From: Dendrophyllia cribrosa | Taxonomy: Eukaryota; Cnidaria; Anthozoa; Scleractinia; Dendrophylliidae | Length of the DNA: 64,000 bases | Assembly: GCA_024195265.1 (NCBI GenBank) | Contig: JAJLRJ010000005.1 | Location: forward strand, 16,106,536-16,170,535 | Direction of reading: 5' to 3' | Shown here: piece by piece, positions 1 to 11,512 of the stretch | How the letters are laid out: the number at the start of each line of letters is the position of its first letter | Position numbering within the stretch: position 1 is the stretch's first letter | Notes under the pieces: model-generated | Seen by the model: only the letters and a program-made list of their open reading frames with translations | Databases searched by the model: none | What the model was told of the DNA's origin: nothing | Program-made: the position numbers and the translations under genes

Positions 1-2727
1 CATGCCTTTTTATGTTTTTCAGGGAAACGTAATGGAGCCAACCTCCTCTTTTTTTCTTTTCAAAATGTTTTTGTTAGTTTACTTTGGCCACACCATCTTG
101 AATAAGAGGCCCTAAGTAGCCTATACACATGCGCATGCGTAACAAACTTTAATGGTATATTTTCAGCAAAAGTAAAACAGAAATTCCCAAGAAATCCCCT
201 CTAACGCAAAGACCGTACCAGATAAATGTAAAAGCTAATGTCAGGAGCCCATGTGGGCTCCCGAATGCCAATGAGCTTACAACTTCTGCAAAACGTTCTA
301 AAAATCTAAACGATTGGCCTCACGTTCTATACTATAGAAACTACGTTTACATTCACAGGAAGACTTCCACAGCAGTTTGCCCAATATATCGCAAAACGAA
401 TGTTATGCGCATGCGCAACAACCATTCATCGTAAAGAAGCTATATATCTGACAGCAAACAAGATAAGAAGAGGTCCGAGAGGAGAAGAATTACTCCTTTC
501 ATTCAGTCATCGTTCCTGCAAACCACGTTGCTACTATTGAATGTTTTGTAAATGAACACAAGGAATCCAAGTAACCGGAAATACATAACACAATCGTGAC
601 ACAAGAAAAACGAAGGGCAATCCTTACCTCATGCCGCTACACGCATGAGTAATATAGTATTATGTTATGTTAATAATGTTATGTTAATTATGTTATGTTA
701 TGTCATGTTATCGTTTACAAACTTAAAAAATAGTCAGTGATCACCCAGTTAAGACGAATGAATAAAATCAGTTACCGCTTGTTCATTCCTCGGGTGCCAG
801 ATCCGCGACAAGAAAGAGCGAGATACATACTTGTTGATATATAGTTATTCACCACGTCCCAAAGGAGGTTTTCAGAGTTAGTAGATGATTAAAATATTAA
901 ACACGGAAATAGAAGTAATTGATTTGTTACATTTATCAACTGAGATCTGCAACGAACGCATTGCTCTTCTTTATTCCGTATGTTTTTGTGCAGCCAACCT
1001 CTTCACAAAAACTCACTCTTCGGTTGTTTTCTGGTTCTATGGCTAGAAAGCTTTTGATTCCTTCGTTTCAGTCAACTGACGGCAAACAATAGCTACTTCT
1101 CGTCCGATCTGAGCCGGCTCGTATCGTATTAGACTTGCCACAAGTAGACTGCGAAGCCCACGAGAGCGCGACGAAGTTGCGAAAAGCGAGCGACGAAGGT
1201 CGTTCTCCGCCCGACCACCGAAAACGAAAAACGGACTTTGAGAACGACCACCGAAAACGAAAAACGGACTTTGAGAAAGTCTAGTATCGTATAGCCGATT
1301 TGAATCAAAATGTTTAAAGGGTCGTTTTCATCAAAATAGCTTCTCCAATTACTTTTCTTCAGAATGTCCATTACGGTCGAGGGATGGCCCAACACACGCC
1401 ATAAAAAAAACTGGCACAAGAGTGAATCCGCGTTCGTGTTTTAAAAACAATTGCATGGTTTTTCCAGCTTTTATCCTTTCTTAAATACTCGTGTAGACCC
1501 TTTTGCTCTCCGCTTTGTTTCCCCATATATCATCTTTTCGGCAGATGCTTCAGCTGGATATTTCAGTCACAGAAAATGTGCATTACCATGCTTGAGTGCT
1601 GCCTTTTCGAAAAGTCTTAGCTTGACCCTATTTCGCACTCAAAGTGACATTTGTTGTTGAAAGAACATTTGTTGTTGAAAGGACATTTGTTGTTAAAAGG
1701 AGAAGACGTTAAATTTCTTGAACTAATTAGTTCCGAATATCTAAACCGATTAAAGGCTTCTAAACAGTTATTCTACCGAACTGAACAGTTGAATACTCTT
1801 GAGTCCCCGGTTATTCTTGACTACTATTATTCAGAATAAACTACATGAAGTTACCTCATTCGCAAGCTCCAGTACTTCTTGGTAGCACAAACTGTTAACA
1901 CAAAATATCTTGTCTGCGATAACATTGCAGTTTTATCAGTTCTCAAGGTTATTTTATTTTCTACAGTATTCTAGTATTTTCTCGCACTTCCTTATCACCA
2001 CAAACTTAACTAATTTAATCGGGGATTTGTAAAGGTCAATATCAAGTACACCAAGATTTGTGTTTGCAATGGCAAGTACAATAACAAAAGCGTGTCAATA
2101 TAACGGCCTTCCTTAATGCGCATTTACTGAAACCATGCATAATAAAATAAAAAGATAAGCTCTCGAAACTGGTTAGAACAAAGTTTAACAAAGTTTAACA
2201 AAGTGACGGATATCTTCACACACAACGGACCGACACACTTACCCGCTTCCCTTGCCGGAAACCGCATCAAGTGACGTCATTTTGGCGCGAACATTTCAGC
2301 GACTTGTTTTTCTAGCTTGAGGTGAAGCTGTCAAACTTTTGGCGAAAGCTCAAGTTGTTGTTTATTTTAACGGCCACTTCAAGCGTCTTTTGAAAAAAGT
2401 ATTTTTTTTTTCTCAGCCTGAAAATCTAATTACGGTCGAATTTTCATCCTGTTCCTACGGCAAAAAAAACGTTGTAGTATTTTGACCAAAGGAATCGAAG
2501 TTATAAAAAGAGTTGTGTTTTTAGAGATCAAGTTTGCAAAAGAAAACATTGGCTTTTTTTGCGCCACGAGAAAATCGAATGACCGTCAAAAGTTCGACAG
2601 CATCCCTTCAGGAAAATAGAAAGCATTTATTACTACCAGACTGGAAATGAGAAGCGAACGACTTTGAGAAAGTCAAACTGGCACTCAGTCCTCAATCGAG
2701 CAAGCCTGCCAGCAAGCTCTCGGACTC
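1..2727. other. Gene-free stretch with short repeats
   Basis: I see no convincing gene. Open frames are under 100 codons, low in complexity and show no family features. Local structure includes simple ATGTTA-type repeats near 655-710, a 33-bp direct duplication at about 1211-1276, and three copies of an 18-bp unit at about 1648-1700. Confidence 0.6.
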
Positions 2728-2742
2728 GGGGGGGGGGGGGGG
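2728..2742. repeat. Poly-G run (15)
   Basis: An uninterrupted run of 15 G, one of several long G or C runs in the window. Confidence 0.95.
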
Positions 2743-3139
2743 CTCCTCCTCTACGGATGCTTACATCTTGTAGTTACATCTCTCGGCATCTGTCCAAGAT
2801 AATAGTTTCACTTTTTAATGATCAAGTAATAGACTAAAAATATCACTATTTCTCGGCTTTTGAAGACTCCAGATGTGGGTTCAATTGCTCCACTTCACCG
2901 CTTAGTGATGTCGTCATGCAGGAGGCAGTGTAAACAAAAAATGATATTTTTTAGCGCACCTGACCCCATAATTGTTGTCTCAAGTAGAACTTCCTTGTTA
3001 CTTTAGAGATACAGTAGCACGAATGACCTGGAATGTTTGGAAGAACGAGAGAAGCTTGGAAACGGTACCAGGAGGTGAATGTTTCCACCCCTATTTTAAG
3101 TTATCCAAACTTCCACAAGGTTAAATTGTCGATCGATTC

Positions 3140-3455
3140 ATCCCCGGGCATTCCCCAGGCAATTTGAACGTTGCTTAGGTCGTGTGTGGAATTTAAACCG
3201 AAAGTGAAACATTCAATAAAGACGACTCACATAAGTAGCAATTATTACGTTTTAAGCCAGAATAAATGCAAACTGTCTTTTTGTTATTCCCACCATTTAA
3301 ACGTGATTTGTTCTTTGGGGAGCTTGGAGGGGCATTTCATCGTCAAAATTCAGCACTAGTGTAGGGCATATGAACGCAGTTTTGGCCCAGCGGGCGGGAA
3401 TTTGAAGGAGTCAATCTTCAAAAGTTCATATGCCCAGGGGTTGCCCGGGGGGATG
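3140..3455. mobile_element. MITE-like element with CATCCCC ends
   Basis: The left end reads CATCCCCGGGCATTCCCCAG. The right end, reverse-complemented, begins CATCCCCCCGGGCAACCCCT. An internal inverted pair GGGCATATGAAC / GTTCATATGCCC lies at about 3364-3434. There is no coding capacity. Exact ends and target duplication are not resolved. Confidence 0.5.
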
Positions 3456-4037
3456 CTGAAGTTTCGAAATGATCGGTGCATTACCAATACACTAAAGAAT
3501 ATGAAAAGAAAAATTTCGATTTCTTTCGTTTAAAACGATATTCTTACAGTGGTTAATGTATTGCTTTGCAATGAGGACATGCTTGAAGAAAATAAATCAA
3601 AGACCGATCAGTTTATCTTTATCAGAAAAGTATTCAGTATGTTTACATTAAGATTCTACAGCCAATTTTCAAAGTGATACTAAAAATAGGTATCATTGCT
3701 CCTTTAAACCCTGAGGAAGTTTTGTTAAGAATAATTCTTGGAAGTTCATATTTTGTAACGAACCACTAATGAACGATAAATATTTCCCGGATTTTAGAAT
3801 ACTCCAGACAAATACTGAGTTTTCTATCGGATTTCTGAAGACGCGAGAGGAAGTTGGGACTAATTCAGTAATTGCGTACGTGAGTGTGTTCCGGAAAATG
3901 TCATATGAAAAAGGTTACGTCAACATTAAAAAAGATTGCAAGATTGATTTTTTTTTCGTCATCTTTTTACCTTTTTAAAGATGTAAACACTGTGTAAGGA
4001 ATAATGCCCGAGCTCCGACGCCTTCTTTAAAATAATG

Positions 4038-4482
4038 ACCGCCCGGGGGGCGGGGGGGTACTCCCTATAATGGGCTATACGGGGATGCTCCGCCCGAAAG
4101 GGGTACCTTTTTGAGGCTGGAGGTATATGAAAGGGTCGGGATTTCACGAGTTGAAGTATGTGAAGGGGTAGGGATTTCACGAAGAATAGGAAATGGTAGC
4201 GAAAACACGAGTTGAAGCATAAAAAAGATAGGGAAAACTGCAATTTAAGTATTATAAAAAGGGCCTTTCAAAATATATCAAACAGACGCACGCAAAGGCT
4301 AGTATATGAAAGGGGTACCATTTTCAACGAAAGGTATATGAAAGGGGTACCATTTTCAATGAAAGGTATATAAAAGGGGTACCTTTTCTGTCAAAAACGG
4401 TATATGAAAGGGTAAGGGTTTGGACCTCGGGGCGGAGCATCCCCGTACAAAACTTTGTTGAGTACCCCCCTCCCCCCCCCCC
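4038..4482. mobile_element. Inverted-repeat element with poly-G termini
   Basis: The left end has a G run followed by GTACTCCCTATAATGGG and GGGGATGCTCCGCCC. The right end is its complement, GGGGCGGAGCATCCCCGTAC, then GAGTACCCCCC and a C run. The inside repeats TATATGAAAGGGGTACC several times. This is a non-autonomous element by structure. Confidence 0.6.
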
Positions 4483-4851
4483 GGGAATGACCGAGCGCGA
4501 AGCGCGAGATCATTATTTTTATGAAGGCCGAGGAGCGGGGGTATACTGTATGCATTATCCGTTTTAATGTACCTTTTTATTATTTTAGAACAAGCAAACC
4601 AACGAGTTGCTGTGAAATTTTGCTCAGTCGTGACAGTAGTGATTCTCTAAATCCCGTAACGATTGTGCAAGCATTTTAATCATTGTAATGGGAAAAGTCA
4701 AACTAAATTTCAATTTTGACGACGACTTTAATGACTCCCTTGGGCGAATTTTTCTTACCGGTACAATTAGTTTAGCGTTTGTTCGAATCGATCAACTATG
4801 GCCTCGATGAAACGCTGTGATGCGCTGTGAAGCGCCGTTTATGATATTATG

Positions 4852-5276
4852 TACCGGGGGGGGGGGGGGGGGGGTACTCCCATGTATAAGCTATATAGGT
4901 ATGTGTCGCTGTGAAGAGTATGGTTTTCAGGCAGTTTAGTCTGGGATAGGGTATAGTAATCAGAGAATTTTGGTCTAGAATAGGGTATCATTTTCCGCAA
5001 AACTGATCAGTTACGTGAAGAATTTAGTCTAGACACGGTTTACTGGCAAATGGCATTTAAAAATCGGTACGGCGGGTAGTACGGCATTTTTACTGACCCC
5101 TGGTAACTAATAAAAAAGAAAACGTTCAAAAATTTGGTCTAGGATAGGATAGAGTTTTTCGCCGGTGATTAGTCTAGAATAGGGTTGCAAAGTGCAGCTA
5201 AGTCTAGCTGGTCTACTATAGGGTAAGGATCTCAGAGTCCCAGCGGCACACCCCCCCCCCCCCCCCCCCCCCCCGG
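4852..5276. mobile_element. Second poly-G-ended element
   Basis: It opens with a run of 19 G (4856-4874) followed by GTACTCCCATGTATAAGC, and closes with a run of 24 C (5251-5274). The interior repeats variants of TAGTCTGGGATAGGGTAT. A relative in the opposite orientation lies at about 57735-58175. It has no open frame of note. Confidence 0.65.
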
Positions 5277-6162
5277 GATTATGCACTGGCCAAAGTTCTC
5301 AAGTTACCGCAGAATAAGAAAAAGGAAGCAGGAGGATGCAATCTTGGAAAAAATGTGAGCAAGTGAAGTGAAATTTAGTACACTTTTGAAACGTTTCAGT
5401 TATTACATGACAAGGGTAAAAAGTTCGGCTTGACAGTCAGGAGGCAGTATAAATGATCAGGAATTTGGGGATATGGGCTTTGGATAAAAATAGGAAATTG
5501 ACTGTCGATAATATTTCAGAGGCTTTGTTGTACGCAGGGATCTTTCGTTTCGCCTGGATGTACCAATGCATGCAACATTTGCTCTTCCGCCATTTTAAAG
5601 GAATAGTTTCACGGTTCTGCGCATGTGCACAAATTAAAATGCTTTATTCGATTTCTTACCAATTATATCGGTTAAAAAAACACTCACATTTACTTCAATA
5701 ATCACATACTGTAATTAGTTCAAACAAAGTAAACGGATGACCAAAATTCACAGAAAATTTCAACGGATTACACCGACAAAGTCAACACTGAATAAAACTA
5801 AACGTAAAATCTGCAAAGCACCGCAAACGATAATGCTGCTAACGGTATACGTAGGATCTGCGAAAGACCTAACCAGCCAAAAAACGAACAAACATACAAT
5901 AATTTGCAGGGCTGATCTGACTACGTAAAAAAGGCTTTGCGAGACACCATCACGACCCGAAGACCCGGAGGATTTATTCTACGCTCTGGTGGCTTTCATA
6001 GCGCACATGGGTATGTATAATCATCCATTCAATCAGCTGACTGACCGCGACATTTTCACGGGCAAATTACCGCCAGAGTTATCTACTCGCTTCCGATTGG
6101 TCTAAACAATGACATTAAATAGGTTACATCATAGCTTGCACATGCGCCGAACCGTGAAACCC
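5277..6162. other. Gene-free stretch
   Basis: No supported gene. A short inverted pair (AGTTTCACGGTTC near 5606 and GAACCGTGAAAC near 6149) may mark the ends of an older element that abuts the fold-back element to the right. Confidence 0.5.
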
Positions 6163-6635
6163 TCCCTTTAAAGTGCCAATCCAAACCCCAATTTTTTTTC
6201 TTTTAATCAACTCAATGTACGTTGAAAAGTCGAATAGTGAAATATTTCTTGTTTTTAACGTTGCGTTAGTGAATTATAGAGGTTTGAATTTACAAAATGT
6301 TAATAAGATGACGTCAAATCAAGACTCGTTTATTATACAACTACTTGTTTCCACCTCTAAGTAATATATTTTTTTTACAAATCAATTGACTATTAACAGT
6401 TTTTATTAGTATTTATTAAATTGAATATCCTTAAGCTGTGAACTACGCATTGTAAATTGAAGTAGAAATAATGGTAAAGTCTTGATTTGACGTCATCTAA
6501 TTAGCTTTGTAAATTCAAATCTCTATAACTCACTAACGCGACGTTAAAAACAAGAAATATTTCACTATTCGACTTTTCAACGTACATTGAGTCGATTAAA
6601 AGAAAAAAATTGGAGTTTAGGTGCACTTTAAGGGA
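6163..6635. mobile_element. Fold-back element with long inverted arms
   Basis: The arms (about 6163-6331 and 6478-6635) are near-complementary. The left starts TCCCTTTAAAGTGC; the right, reversed, starts TCCCTTAAAGTGC. Both contain the inverted block with GACGTCAAATCAAGACT. The central loop is about 145 bp. Apparent open frames are arm sequence. Confidence 0.75.
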
Positions 6636-6828
6636 AAGGGGTAGTAAACGACGAAATAGAATCGCATGTCAAACGAAAAGGATTGGATGAGGAAACAGGA
6701 CTCTCAAAACAAAACGGCCTGGAGTCCTCTCAGACCTCGAGGAGGTGGATGTTACATTCCTCCGAAGAGACATAAAAGGGAAGTCTATCACATCCACATT
6801 TTAGAAGGGAGAGGGACTTGGGTATGCT

Positions 6829-6900
6829 ACCGGGGTATACATCCGGGGTATGCATCCGGGGTATACATCCGAGGTATACATCCGGGGTATGCATCCGAGT
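6829..6900. repeat. 13-bp tandem repeat
   Basis: About five copies of a 13-bp unit close to GGGGTATACATCC, alternating TATAC and TATGC forms. It sits inside open frames on both strands that I treat as spurious. Confidence 0.85.
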
Positions 6901-7117
6901 TAGCACAGTCTCCAGTAACCCGGTGTCTTCGAATTCATTAAACATCAAGCAAGTGCACGTCCTATCCCGTCAGGATAGCTGAGCGAAGAGTAAAACAATT
7001 TCTACGCTTGAACAGTGGGCAACGCTTTAGAGTCGGCCGACAAAGACGGCGGTGGTCGTACGCGAAAAAAAGGCTTCCTTTTAGCGCACGTGCACCTGAA
7101 CCCCAGTGTTGTCTCCT

Positions 7118-7178
7118 CAACCTCGTTCCCAGGGTCTCTCTCTTCAGCTACGTCATCATCGCCCTGGGAACGAGGTTG
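7118..7178. mobile_element. 61-bp MITE with 9-bp target duplication
   Basis: The terminal inverted repeat is CAACCTCGTTCCCAGGG at the left and its complement at the right. It is flanked on both sides by TTGTCTCCT (7109-7117 and 7179-7187). A 9-bp duplication is typical of Mutator-like elements, and a Mutator-like transposase remnant lies at 48.4-50.2 kb. Confidence 0.8.
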
Positions 7179-7539
7179 TTGTCTCCTACGCAGCCGTTAT
7201 TTGTGACGTCACGCAACGCTAGTGGGGAGGAGTATGAATTGAATTGAATTGCTAGTTACTCAATCTCATAATCAATAACTCCTAAGATCTCGCGCATTTA
7301 ATTTAAAACTATAAAACCCACAAGCCAACTAACCCAGGCCGATGAGTCGGTAACTTTAAACAAAACACTTTTCAGGGTACTTTTGTTTCACGGCAACCTG
7401 AAAAGCCGACCAACATTAATTACTTCAGCTATCAAACGTCAAACTGAAAAGCAGTAAAGATAAGCAATTTCTGAACACACAATAAATCAACTTGCTGTTG
7501 TAGGTTTTATAAATCTCGGTTTCAAGGATACAAATACTA

Positions 7540-8190
7540 ATACATGTTTATTTATAATAATAATTTAGGTATTTTTATTGCGCAGGCTGCATGGATATAT
7601 GATCGCCTGCGCATTACAATATGTTAAAAATTAAAATATCTAAAAATTTATAAGATATCTAATCAACACAACAGGTTAAAAATGATAAAAGGCCTCCCTA
7701 AACAAATGTGTTTTTAAAGACTACTTAAAATGTTCTAATGTCCTACTCTTCCTGTATTTATTTTATGAAACAGATAATAAGGTGGCCTTTTTACACAAAT
7801 GTTGTAAGACTTATCGCTGGTATCTTTTTCTCTCAAATCGCAAAGTTCAATATTGGACCTATAAAATACAGCTTTAAAACACAACATAATTGCTGATATA
7901 AATAAATTAAATCTGCTTTTGGGTGACTTCTCAATATAAAGTATTTTATGAAAGATTACCAGATCTGATAAATAAATAAATATATGATCTTTCTATCTTA
8001 ATTTGTTTCATTCGTTAGTACATGTTTCTAGAAAGCGAAACATAAATATCATTTCTTTTCAAGCGAGATATATCGGTTAATTATTGCTGAAAGAGATAGA
8101 TAAGACGAATAAACGTATTTGATACAAATAAATTTCACTGCTGTATAAGTACATATTTCTGGTTATCTATACATCTACACAGTTCCGACA

Positions 8191-8248
<58 letters not shown>

Positions 8249-8379
8249 GAAACTACTGTGATTTGCAGTCTGTCCATTTGAATCTATATAGAACAATAAT
8301 TTATATTTAGCTTATTTGATATAAATAATAATTAATTTTACTATCAAGTGCAAATATCCGTGATCAAATAAAGATTTTC
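7540..8379 (-). other. 3' flank of IL-17-like copy 1
   Basis: This stretch aligns by eye with the 3' flanks of copies 2-5. It shares the GGGTGACTTCTC block near 7921 and a TAAATAAATAAAT cluster at about 7969-7985, which on the transcribed minus strand reads as overlapping ATTTA. It is more diverged than the other copies, as expected for a pseudogene flank. Confidence 0.55.
8195..8246. repeat. (TA)n microsatellite
   Basis: About 25 TA dinucleotides in a row, within the 3' flank of copy 1. Confidence 0.95.
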
Positions 8380-10017
8380 TCAGGGATCGTAAACAAATGC
8401 CACAGGAAGTTCCACCAAACTCCATTTCCAAACAGTTTGTCCTGTTCTAACGTCACATCTCTGCACCAGTCCCCTGTGGTAATATACAGTGTGTTGCCCA
8501 GTTTCCGGCCAGTACCAGTTTCCGGCCAAAAAACAATTACATCGGTTATGTTCGTCGGAGTTTTAAATTTTCGTCCACCGAAGCGTTCCGAAAGAAAGAC
8601 GAACATTTCCGCTACACATTGGTGGTTTTGGCGTTCTTTTTGAACAAGGAACGGCTGAGGAAGGAAATGTTTTGTCCAGGTGATTGAACGTTTAGCGATT
8701 AATTTTGGCTCGTTTCACTGCACATCAAAACTACCGTAGATAAACAAATAGCTCGTTTCACAGGAAATATCTCAAGGAGCTTCATAATTTTTGGACAAAT
8801 ATTAGATTAAAGATGAAAGTGATTAGGGAATCTATCATCGTCAGCTGGAATAGGGCTGTTCCTGAAATTTTAGCAGTCAACTCTCAGCGAAGATTTCGAC
8901 CTAGTGTGCCAGTTTCCGGCCACTAAAAGACACATTGCTCAAAACCTATTTCTTATTAAGTGAAAGAACCGAATATTAAAATTTCCTGGTCGAGAAATTA
9001 AAGATACATGTGTTAGTGTAACAAAGATTACGAATTAACAACAGCTTATGCATGTATAGCGTGACTAAAAGTACGTAAGTCATGATTTGTTTTTGTAGTA
9101 GTCTGTCAACAAACTGCGGAAGACACGCTTCCGGGTCACTAAGGTCATACGTATTTTGAATAGTAAAACAGTAGGCGACAAAGCTTAATATTGAAACTTA
9201 CCTGATATTTATAACTAGGCGACCACTATTATCAAGGGACTTACAAGTCGGTTTACGTCGAGCGGTTTCAAGGAAAATTTTTCTTTAAGTCGGTGGCCGG
9301 AAACTGGGCTAGCTGGCCGGAAACTGGGCAACTTACTAGTTTTGCGAAAAATGGTATAATTTCTTTAATACTTGGGGAAGGTCGCCAACCATTTAACGTT
9401 TTAAAGGTAAGTAAATGAACTGTCTTTGAAAGGAAATTGAGAAATTTTCCGTGCAAAACAAAGGAGTTATAGCGATTACAAACTAAAGTGGCCGGAAACT
9501 GGGCAACATACTGTAACACTGGACGGCAGTAGTGCGCGCAATCAGGACACACAGCTTTAGTCAGGAACCGAGGGACACGATCTGGGTTATCATCTTGGGC
9601 CCAGCTCCAGGGGCATTTTGAGGTGCCTGGCATTTGTGCGGTGACGTCACGACTAACCCGGCGGGGAATTCCCTGAGCTGACTGCGATGCTGCAAAAGGC
9701 TTCTCTACAAACAAGAAATTTCTTCGGAGGCGTTTGAGCGTCTTTTGAGGTTTATGACGAACGTCAGGGCAGGAAATTTGAAGCGACAAAGAAATGACGC
9801 TGATAAATACGGCAACTGCAAAAAGCTGAAATAAAAGCAATGAATGGTGAGACTTTTTGTTAATTATACTAAACTATCGAATATTGTCAATAACACTTTT
9901 AATAAATAACAAAAGAGAATTATGTCTATCAATATAGCAGAAAGAAAGCTGTAGTGTGGTAATAAATATAAGAATAACAGTAGGTTTAATGCTTACCTTT
10001 TTAGGAAAGAAGTTCAT
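8380..10017 (-). pseudogene. IL-17-like copy 1, split by a transposon
   Basis: Exon 1 is 9997-10017 (MNFFPKK, donor GTAAGC). Exon 2 starts at 9825 after a TTTTATTTCAG acceptor, so the intron is 171 bp. Exon 2 keeps the signal-peptide core, the basic pro-region and the CPWSWAQDDNPDRVPRF motif. It is cut within the VLYYH codons by the element at 8487-9513; the last third resumes at 8486 and ends at a TGA at 8380-8382. Span 8380-9825 is 1,446 nt; removing 1,027 nt of element and one 2-nt TA copy gives 417, identical to every intact copy. Read through, the frame runs into transposon sequence and stops at 9268, losing the last Cys and the LPVAFVYDP end. A truncated product is possible, but I call it a recently broken gene. 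Confidence 0.85.
8487..9513. mobile_element. 1,027-bp TA-flanked DNA transposon in IL-17-like copy 1
   Basis: Inverted ends of 24 bp differ at one position; both begin CAGT and contain TTGCCCAGTTTCCGGCC. The target TA is duplicated (8485-8486 and 9514-9515). CAGT termini with TA duplication fit the Tc1/mariner-pogo superfamily. GTTTCCGGCC-type blocks recur inside both ends (near 8517, 8910, 9295, 9313), like arrays of transposase-binding sites. No transposase frame is visible, so it is non-autonomous. Confidence 0.9.
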
Positions 10018-10103
10018 TTTTGATCTTCAGGTCGCAGTGTTTTACTAACAATGTTCCAAGACGCGATGAAGGCTTAACTTATCCCGACATCGAGAACACT
10101 CAG

Positions 10104-10111
10104 CTTTTATA
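10104..10111 (-). promoter_or_regulatory. TATA box of copy 1
   Basis: TATAAAAG on the minus strand, 87 bp before the ATG. The same box lies 59-91 bp before the ATG of the other four copies. Confidence 0.6.
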
Positions 10112-10176
10112 TATTTTGTATCCTCTAATGTAATTTCACTCACTGTTAAAACCCAAACCATTTTAAACCTGAAACT

Positions 10177-10186
10177 GGGGTTTTCC
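10177..10186 (-). promoter_or_regulatory. Possible kappa-B site upstream of copy 1
   Basis: GGGGTTTTCC fits the NF-kB consensus GGGRNWYYCC, 160 bp before the ATG. Copies 2-5 have related but imperfect G-run and TTTCCCC blocks here. Binding is only inferred. Confidence 0.35.
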
Positions 10187-10547
10187 CTTCGTTCACTGAA
10201 CATAATTTTAAGTATATGTTTATCTTTATCCCGTAAAAGTGATTTTCCAGTTGCACGTTTTAATGCAACTGATCTAATTTGCATAAAATCGAATAGAAAC
10301 GAAACGACGTTGTTTACGGTATACGTATGCGCAACGTTTGCGTATGACAGTTTTCTTGTCAATTTTTTTAATGTACATTATTAGGGAGAATTCTTATTTG
10401 GGTAGGCGAGCATGAATCATAAAATAAGTGTAGTTTGTTTCAGTTAATCGCATGATTTAACAGCAAACCACTACACTGTTTGATATTGTTTGTACGTAAA
10501 ACTACTGTACTAACTGAACCGCAGACACGGAAATACATCACTTTCAA

Positions 10548-10555
10548 ATGCAAAT
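10548..10555. promoter_or_regulatory. Octamer ATGCAAAT, unit A
   Basis: A perfect POU octamer about 530 bp upstream of copy 1. It is kept at matching places in the other units (16598, 17345, 21760, 27270, 32080), usually after CTTTCAA or TTTCAA. Function is inferred from motif and conservation only. Confidence 0.4.
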
Positions 10556-11149
10556 TAAAAACTATTTATTTGTTAACTTTGTTTTTTATTCTTTCTGTAA
10601 CAGTTCTTTGGGAAAATCATTGCAGAATAAAGAACTTTAGGCTATGACGGATCCAAGTCACTAACATTTTAATGAATCATCAAATTGGATATGTGTTCCG
10701 CGTTCAATGGTGTCTATTCGCGTGACCTCATACAACTCATTTACAGTATACCTTGAGTACATTGCATAGAAGAAAGGGGCTCAGAAAATGTTTTATGAAC
10801 CCAGAAAAGGAAATCTAAAGTTAATTGTTAAAGGAAAAACGAACCGTCGCCAACCATGGTTTTGTATTGATTTTTGAAAGGTAAACCGGTGAAGAACTTG
10901 AACAATTTAGCCTACAAAGTTATTCAAGTTTTTCATTTCCATCCTGGCCATTCCCTGCTAAAACAAAACTAGACCATTATTTCTAGATTTCCTTCGATAC
11001 AATTATGTCTTTTGGCTAAAATCTGATGACAAAGCTCTTATCACCGGTCGAATGAGTTTATAGCCTGTTGTTTTTAAGATCCTTAATTTACAGCAAAATA
11101 AACGTTAAAGTTCAAAATTATCCAATGCTCAAAACTTTACCAAACACAC

Positions 11150-11394
11150 TTTACCACTGATTTCACTGTTACGCGACCCTTCGAATCAAAACTACTTTGA
11201 GCAATTTCAATTTACTCTGCCGTCAATCATACCTAGTAGGAGGAGTTTGTATACTCCTGCGTGATCACCAGCCTGCAATGGCGTCCGAAGAAACGAACTC
11301 TTTCCATATAAGGTATGATTGACGGCAGGGTAAATCGAACTGCTCAAAGTAGTTTTGATTCGAAGGGTCGCGTAACACTGAAAGAAATGGTAAA
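11150..11394. mobile_element. Fold-back element inserted in unit A
   Basis: Arms of about 84 bp are inverted copies. The left begins TTTACCACTGATTTC and includes CTGCCGTCAATCATACCT; the right mirrors it and ends GAAAGAAATGGTAAA. The matching place in the unit of copy 2 (about 18.1 kb) lacks it, so it inserted after duplication. Confidence 0.75.
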
Positions 11395-11447
11395 TTGTTT
11401 TGAAAAGCGCTTCGTCAGACAAGTTGTCTGAGTTGAGTATTCCAGCG

Positions 11448-11512
11448 TTGTAATTATTCTCAGACTTCGTTAGACAAGTTGTCTAACAAAGTCTGAGAAT
11501 AATTACAACGCC
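11448..11512. repeat. Near-perfect palindrome
   Basis: CGTTGTAATTATTCTCAGAC is followed by its inverted copy around a TAGACAAGTTGTCTA centre. Unit B keeps one half at about 18129-18172. It may form a cruciform or hairpin. Confidence 0.8.

Noticed and set aside
9268..9840. 190-codon frame as a complete gene
   Set aside because: It begins in intron sequence and ends inside a transposon; the real structure is a split IL-17-like exon 2.
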